DNA from: Lachnospiraceae bacterium UBA4260
GTDB lineage: Bacteria; Bacillota; Clostridia; Lachnospirales; Lachnospiraceae
NCBI GenBank assembly: GCA_002395235.1
Contig: DGWK01000041.1
Span: 32,157-40,203, forward strand
Direction of reading: 5' to 3'
DNA length: 8,047 nt
Numbering within the stretch: position 1 is the stretch's first letter; every line of letters starts with the position of its first letter. Positions 4,214 through 8,047 of this stretch are shown here, in pieces. Under the pieces are notes generated by a model that saw only the letters and a list, made by a program, of their open reading frames with translations, was not told the origin of the DNA and ran no database searches. The position numbers and the translations under genes were made by a program.

Positions 4214-7039
4214 AAGGATTCGATTTTTAACACACAGGTCTACGCCTCCGTCGCCCGCAAGGCGCAGGCGGAAGGAATCGTCATGCTGGAGAACAGGGAT
4301 CACGCCCTTCCCCTTGCAAAGGGAAGCCGCGTTGCGCTTTTCGGCCGCAGCAGCTTCCGCTATTACAAGAGCGGGACCGGCTCCGGCGGTATGGTGAACA
4401 CCGACTATGTGACCGGCGTCAGAGAAGCTATCCTGCAGAGGGAGGCCTATGTCCTTGCGCCTTCCCTCGAGAAGGCGTACGAGGTCTGGCTTCCGGATCA
4501 TCCCTTCGACCAGGGAAACGGCTGGGGCACGGAGCCCTGGTTCCAGGAGGAAATGGTTCCCTCCGAGGAGCTTGTGAGCGCGGCCGCGCAGGAGGCGGAG
4601 GCCGCCATCGTGATCATCGGCAGGACGGCCGGCGAAGACCAGGACAACAAGCCCGAGGGAGGCAGCTATTACCTGACGGAGCAGGAGGAGATCATGCTCG
4701 GAAGGGTCTGCGCGGCCTTCCCCAGAACTATTGTCCTTCTCAACGTGGGCAATATCATCGATATGAAATGGGTGGCAAAATATAGCCCCGCCGCCGTTCT
4801 CTACATCTGGCAGGGCGGACAGGAGGGCGGAAACGGCGTTCTCGACGTGCTGACCGGCGAGGTCTCCCCCAGCGGAAAGCTTACCGATACCATCGCTTAC
4901 AATATCAGCGATTACCCTTCCGACGCCAATTTCGGCGATCCTGACAGGGACTTCTATGCGGAGGATATCTATGTGGGGTATCGCTATTTTGAGACATTTG
5001 CCAGAGAAAAGGTCATGTATCCCTTCGGATACGGCCTGTCTTACACGACTTTCGAGATCAGTGGGCAGGGCATGCAGAGTGTCGGCGACGACACGATTTC
5101 CTTCCGGGCGCGCGTGGTCAACACCGGTTCGGTTCCCGGCAAGGAAGTCGTCCAGATTTACTGCGAGGCCCCTCAGGGGAAACTCGGAAAGCCCGCCAGG
5201 GTCCTGTGCGCCTACAGAAAGACCATCACGCTGGACCCCGGCCAGCACCAGGACCTGCGCTTCAAGGTCCCGATCAGGGCCATCGCCAGTTACGACGACA
5301 GCGGCGTGACAGGGTTCAAGTCCTGCTGGGTCCTCGAGGAAGGCAATTATGTCTTCCACATGGGAAACAGTGTGCGCAACACCAAAGAGTGCGGAAGCAT
5401 TCTGCTGAGCGGCACGGCCCCTATCGAGCAGCTGGAGGAGGCCATGGCGCCGATCCGCTCTTTTGACAGGATGAAGCCGGTGGTCGGCGCGGACAACGTT
5501 TCCGGGAATGCTTACGCGGTTTCCTACGAGCCCGTTCCGTTAAGGACGGTGGCTCCCCTTGAGAGGCGGGCGCAGAGAATGCCCGAAGAGATCCCTTATA
5601 CGGGGGACCGCGGGTACCGCCTGTGCGACGTGGGCGACGGCAAAATATCGATGGAAACCTTCCTGGCACAGCTGTCGGATGAGGACCTGATCTGCCTGAC
5701 CCGAGGCGAGGGCATGTGCTCCCCCAAAGTCACGCCCGGAACGGCCGCCGCTTTCGGCGGTGTGACCGACAGGCTTCTGGCTTTTGGCATCCCGCTGGGA
5801 TGCTGCACGGACGGCCCCAGCGGCATCCGCATGGACTGCGGCGCCAAGGCCTTTTCCATACCTTCGGGCACCTGCCTGGCCTGCACCTGGAACCACGTGG
5901 TGGTCAAGGAGCTCTATAACTGGCTGGGCCTTGAGCTGCGCAAGAACCACGTCGATTCCCTGCTGGGCCCCGGGATGAATATCCACAGACATCCCCTGAA
6001 CGGCAGAAACTTCGAGTATTTCTCGGAGGACCCTCTGCTCACCGGCAAAATGGCGGTCATGCAGCTGCGCGGCATGCGCGAGAGCATGGAGGTGGGCACC
6101 ATCAAGCATTTCTGCGGCAACAATCAGGAATACCGCCGCATGAAGGTGGACAGCGTCATCTCGGAGAGAGCGCTCAGGGAGATTTATCTGCGGGGCTTCG
6201 AGATCGCGGTCCGCGAAGGGGCGGCCACGTCGGTCATGACGACCTACGGCTCAGTAAACGGCGCCTGGACGGCCTCCCAGTACGACCTGCTGACCACGAT
6301 CCTGCGCGGGCAGTTCGGATTCGGCGGCATCGTCATGACGGACTGGTGGGCAGCGGGGAGCGAAGAGAACGGCCCCGAGAGCATCACACAGACGTCGACC
6401 ATGATCCGCGCCCAGAACGACCTCTACATGGTCACTTTCAGCTCGGAGAAGAACGCCAACGGCGACGACACGGCCCAGGGCCTCGCCGAGGGCAGGATCA
6501 CCCGCGGCGAGCTGCAGAGGGCGGCCTATAATATCTGCCGGTTCCTCATCGACACGCCGGCCTACCTTCGCATGTACGGCAGAGAGACCGAGCTGGACAG
6601 AAAGCTGGCTCTGGTCCGCGAAGAGGAGGACAAGAGCAGTCCCATCGACATCCGGATTCACGTGGAAAAGACTTGTGAGTTTCCGGCGGACAAGATCCGG
6701 CCGAACAAGGGCACGATGAATACTATCGAGGCGCAGGTCGAGGAGCGGGGCACCTACCTGCTCGAGATGGAAGTGCGGTCCGAACTCGACAATGACCTGG
6801 CGCAGATCGCCATGTCGGTGCTCATGGGCACCAACACCGTCGACACAGTCTCCATTCAGGGATCACAGAAGGAGTGGAAGAAGATCGCGATCGAGCTGCC
6901 TTCCGTGATGAGCTTTACGTTCTATTTGAAACTCTTCTTCGCCCAGGGCGGAATGGGAATCCGGAACTGCAAACTCTCCCTGCTGGAGTCGCAGGAAGGG
7001 GACGTGGCCGGACATCTGTCGGGGAGACAGGAGGAGTGA
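4211..7039 (+). CDS. Cytoplasmic GH3 beta-glucosidase with inverted domain order (942 aa)
   Basis: This is a glycoside hydrolase family 3 enzyme, most likely removing terminal beta-glucosyl residues with retention. The domains are in the inverted order known from Ruminococcus albus and Butyrivibrio fibrisolvens enzymes. The alpha/beta sandwich comes first (about 20-280, starting EGIVMLENRDHALPL and ending YPFGYGLSYTTF). An Fn3-like domain follows (about 285-390, VVNTGSVPGKEVVQIY). The catalytic barrel comes last (about 485-790). Glu142 in AGEDQDNKPEGG matches the acid/base glutamate of related GH3 enzymes. Asp711 in GGIVMTDWW is the nucleophile. Other active-site residues are Asp534 (DGPSG), Arg599-Asn600 (LNGRNFEYFSEDP) and Lys632-His633 (IKHF). 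Residues 810-930 form an extra beta-rich segment, possibly carbohydrate-binding. There is no signal peptide, so the enzyme acts inside the cell on imported oligosaccharides or glucosides. GGAGG (4198-4202), eight bases before the ATG, overlaps the end of tex, suggesting coupled translation. Beta-xylosidase activity cannot be excluded. Confidence 0.94.
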   Translation: MKDSIFNTQVYASVARKAQAEGIVMLENRDHALPLAKGSRVALFGRSSFRYYKSGTGSGGMVNTDYVTGVREAILQREAYVLAPSLEKAYEVWLPDHPFDQGNGWGTEPWFQEEMVPSEELVSAAAQEAEAAIVIIGRTAGEDQDNKPEGGSYYLTEQEEIMLGRVCAAFPRTIVLLNVGNIIDMKWVAKYSPAAVLYIWQGGQEGGNGVLDVLTGEVSPSGKLTDTIAYNISDYPSDANFGDPDRDFYAEDIYVGYRYFETFAREKVMYPFGYGLSYTTFEISGQGMQSVGDDTISFRARVVNTGSVPGKEVVQIYCEAPQGKLGKPARVLCAYRKTITLDPGQHQDLRFKVPIRAIASYDDSGVTGFKSCWVLEEGNYVFHMGNSVRNTKECGSILLSGTAPIEQLEEAMAPIRSFDRMKPVVGADNVSGNAYAVSYEPVPLRTVAPLERRAQRMPEEIPYTGDRGYRLCDVGDGKISMETFLAQLSDEDLICLTRGEGMCSPKVTPGTAAAFGGVTDRLLAFGIPLGCCTDGPSGIRMDCGAKAFSIPSGTCLACTWNHVVVKELYNWLGLELRKNHVDSLLGPGMNIHRHPLNGRNFEYFSEDPLLTGKMAVMQLRGMRESMEVGTIKHFCGNNQEYRRMKVDSVISERALREIYLRGFEIAVREGAATSVMTTYGSVNGAWTASQYDLLTTILRGQFGFGGIVMTDWWAAGSEENGPESITQTSTMIRAQNDLYMVTFSSEKNANGDDTAQGLAEGRITRGELQRAAYNICRFLIDTPAYLRMYGRETELDRKLALVREEEDKSSPIDIRIHVEKTCEFPADKIRPNKGTMNTIEAQVEERGTYLLEMEVRSELDNDLAQIAMSVLMGTNTVDTVSIQGSQKEWKKIAIELPSVMSFTFYLKLFFAQGGMGIRNCKLSLLESQEGDVAGHLSGRQEE

Positions 7040-7081
7040 GAAGCATAGATCAGACCGGGATTTTCAGATTGTCTTTTGAAC

Positions 7082-7087
7082 AGGAGG
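7082..7087 (+). promoter_or_regulatory. Ribosome binding site of the ROK kinase gene
   Basis: A full AGGAGG lies seven bases before ATG7095 in an otherwise featureless 55-base gap. It fixes the start and suggests strong, independent translation initiation after the GH3 stop. Confidence 0.85.
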
Positions 7088-7094
7088 AAAATTT

Positions 7095-8009
7095 ATGAAA
7101 CTAATGGTTTTCGACGTCGGCGGAACAGAGATCAAGTACAGCGTGATGGACGAATCTCTCGAGAGAAGGGAGAGCGGAAGTGTTCCGACTCCTATGGGAA
7201 GTCAGGAAGAATTCTTCGATGTGCTGTGCGGCCTCTATGAGCCTCACAAAGGAGAAGTGGAAGGAATCGCCATGAGCCTGCCGGGCTTTATAGACAGCGA
7301 AAGAGGAATCTGCCTGGGCGGAGGCGCGCTGCGCTACAACCACGGAAAGAAAGTGGCGGGGCCCCTCTCGGAGAGGACCGGAGTGCCGGTGCACATGGCC
7401 AACGACGGCAAGTGCGCGGCCCTTGCGGAGCTGCGCGACGGCGCGCTCAGAGGCTGCCGCAACGCCAGTGTCTACATTATCGGGACCGGCGTCGGAGGAG
7501 GCCTGATCATTAACGGAGAGATCCTGAACGGACAGCATTTCACTGCGGGCGAATTCAGCTTTATGCGGGTTTCCAATGCGGATTGGGACGATCCCGGAAC
7601 GACGGCGGGCATGGTCTGCAGCACGACAGGGCTTCTCGATCTCAACCGGAGATTTACGGGCTTCAGCACGGATCCTCTGATCGACGGCAGGCAGTTCTTC
7701 GAAAGAGTGAACGCCGGCGACAAGAGATCTTTACAGATCCTTCAAAGGTTCTGCAAGCAGGTCGCCATGCAGATCGCCAACCTGACGATTTTGCTGGATC
7801 TGGAGAAAGTGGCGATCGGCGGCGGCATCAGCAAACAGCCGATCCTGCTGCAGACGATTCAGGAGAATCTCGATGAGATCTACGGGAATCCGAGCCCCTA
7901 TTTTAACCCGGGGCTGCCCAAGACGGAGCTTGTGCTGTGCAAGTACGGGAGTGAGGCCAACCAGGTGGGGGCTTACTATTATTACAAGATGGCAATGGAG
8001 AGACAATGA
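7095..8009 (+). CDS. ROK-family sugar kinase without the zinc motif (304 aa)
   Basis: This is probably an ATP-dependent hexokinase or beta-glucoside kinase of the ROK branch of the actin-like ATPase fold. Visible motifs are the first phosphate loop DVGGTEIK (7-14), the catalytic Asp104 in ANDGKCAALAEL (102-113), the second phosphate loop IIGTGVGGGLIINGEILNG (128-146) and the adenosine-site AIGGGIS (240-246). Length is normal for the family. The usual GExGH...CxCGxxGCxE zinc-binding motif is missing. The matching stretch reads GEFSFMRVSN and then MVCSTTGLLDL (about 152-183), with the zinc histidine replaced by Phe156 and only one cysteine left. Zinc-less ROK kinases are known, including beta-glucoside kinases, so activity is still likely. 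AGGAGG (7082-7087) lies seven bases before the ATG. It follows the GH3 gene by 55 bases with no clear promoter or terminator between, so it should be co-expressed and may phosphorylate the sugar the GH3 enzyme releases or its glucoside substrate. A regulatory, non-kinase ROK role is unlikely because there is no DNA-binding domain. Confidence 0.9.
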   Translation: MKLMVFDVGGTEIKYSVMDESLERRESGSVPTPMGSQEEFFDVLCGLYEPHKGEVEGIAMSLPGFIDSERGICLGGGALRYNHGKKVAGPLSERTGVPVHMANDGKCAALAELRDGALRGCRNASVYIIGTGVGGGLIINGEILNGQHFTAGEFSFMRVSNADWDDPGTTAGMVCSTTGLLDLNRRFTGFSTDPLIDGRQFFERVNAGDKRSLQILQRFCKQVAMQIANLTILLDLEKVAIGGGISKQPILLQTIQENLDEIYGNPSPYFNPGLPKTELVLCKYGSEANQVGAYYYYKMAMERQ

Positions 8010-8047
8010 GTTAGAATTGAATGGGGCTGTGAAAAAAGAATGGCCCA

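Noticed and set aside
3980..5359. Minus-strand ORF (459 codons) across the tex and GH3 junction
   Set aside because: It overlaps two well-supported genes on the other strand, has shadow-like composition and shows no family signature.
4211..7039. Apparent scrambling of GH3 domains as an assembly error or fusion
   Set aside because: The frame is unbroken and the inverted order is a known natural GH3 subtype with all catalytic residues present.
8022..8047. Possible hairpin after the ROK gene (GGGC at 8024-8027, GCCC at 8043-8046)
   Set aside because: Only four pairs around a long A-rich loop, and the window ends before any T-run could be seen. It may be part of a larger terminator but cannot be supported.

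Overview
The window looks like chromosome of a fairly GC-rich clostridial Firmicute, and a Lachnospiraceae-type gut or rumen anaerobe fits best. This is an inference. It rests on strong AGGAGG-type ribosome binding sites, Firmicute-style promoters and U-tailed terminators, and a family 3 beta-glucosidase of the inverted-domain type known from Ruminococcus and Butyrivibrio. There is no sign of phage, insertion sequences or CRISPR.

Left arm (1-1948, minus strand). A consensus promoter (1919-1948) starts a leader that folds as a yybP-ykoY (manganese) riboswitch aptamer (1769-1910). The 3' strand of the aptamer's closing helix is also the 5' strand of an intrinsic terminator (1739-1779). Manganese binding should therefore prevent termination and switch on the downstream gene. 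That gene (425-1693) encodes a 12-helix-class membrane permease of the ArsB/NhaD (COG1055) group, so the permease is probably part of manganese homeostasis, most simply as an exporter. I see no convincing terminator after it. A 65-residue basic protein with a Cys/His-rich tail (102-299) follows, with a very strong ribosome binding site, and then a strong terminator (40-72). The small gene may share the manganese-controlled transcript.

Right arm (1968-8009, plus strand). A divergent extended -10 promoter (1968-1976) drives tex, the conserved RNA-binding transcription accessory protein (2009-4207). Three bases after its stop begins a 942-residue cytoplasmic GH3 beta-glucosidase with the sandwich and Fn3-like domains before the catalytic barrel (4211-7039). 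After a 55-base gap comes a ROK-family sugar kinase without the usual zinc motif (7095-8009). A plausible shared job for the last two is intracellular hydrolysis of a beta-glucoside followed by phosphorylation of the released sugar. Their link to tex is probably transcriptional only.

The most notable element is the manganese riboswitch placed on an ArsB/NhaD-type permease. It supplies a testable substrate prediction for a transporter that would otherwise be annotated only by family.
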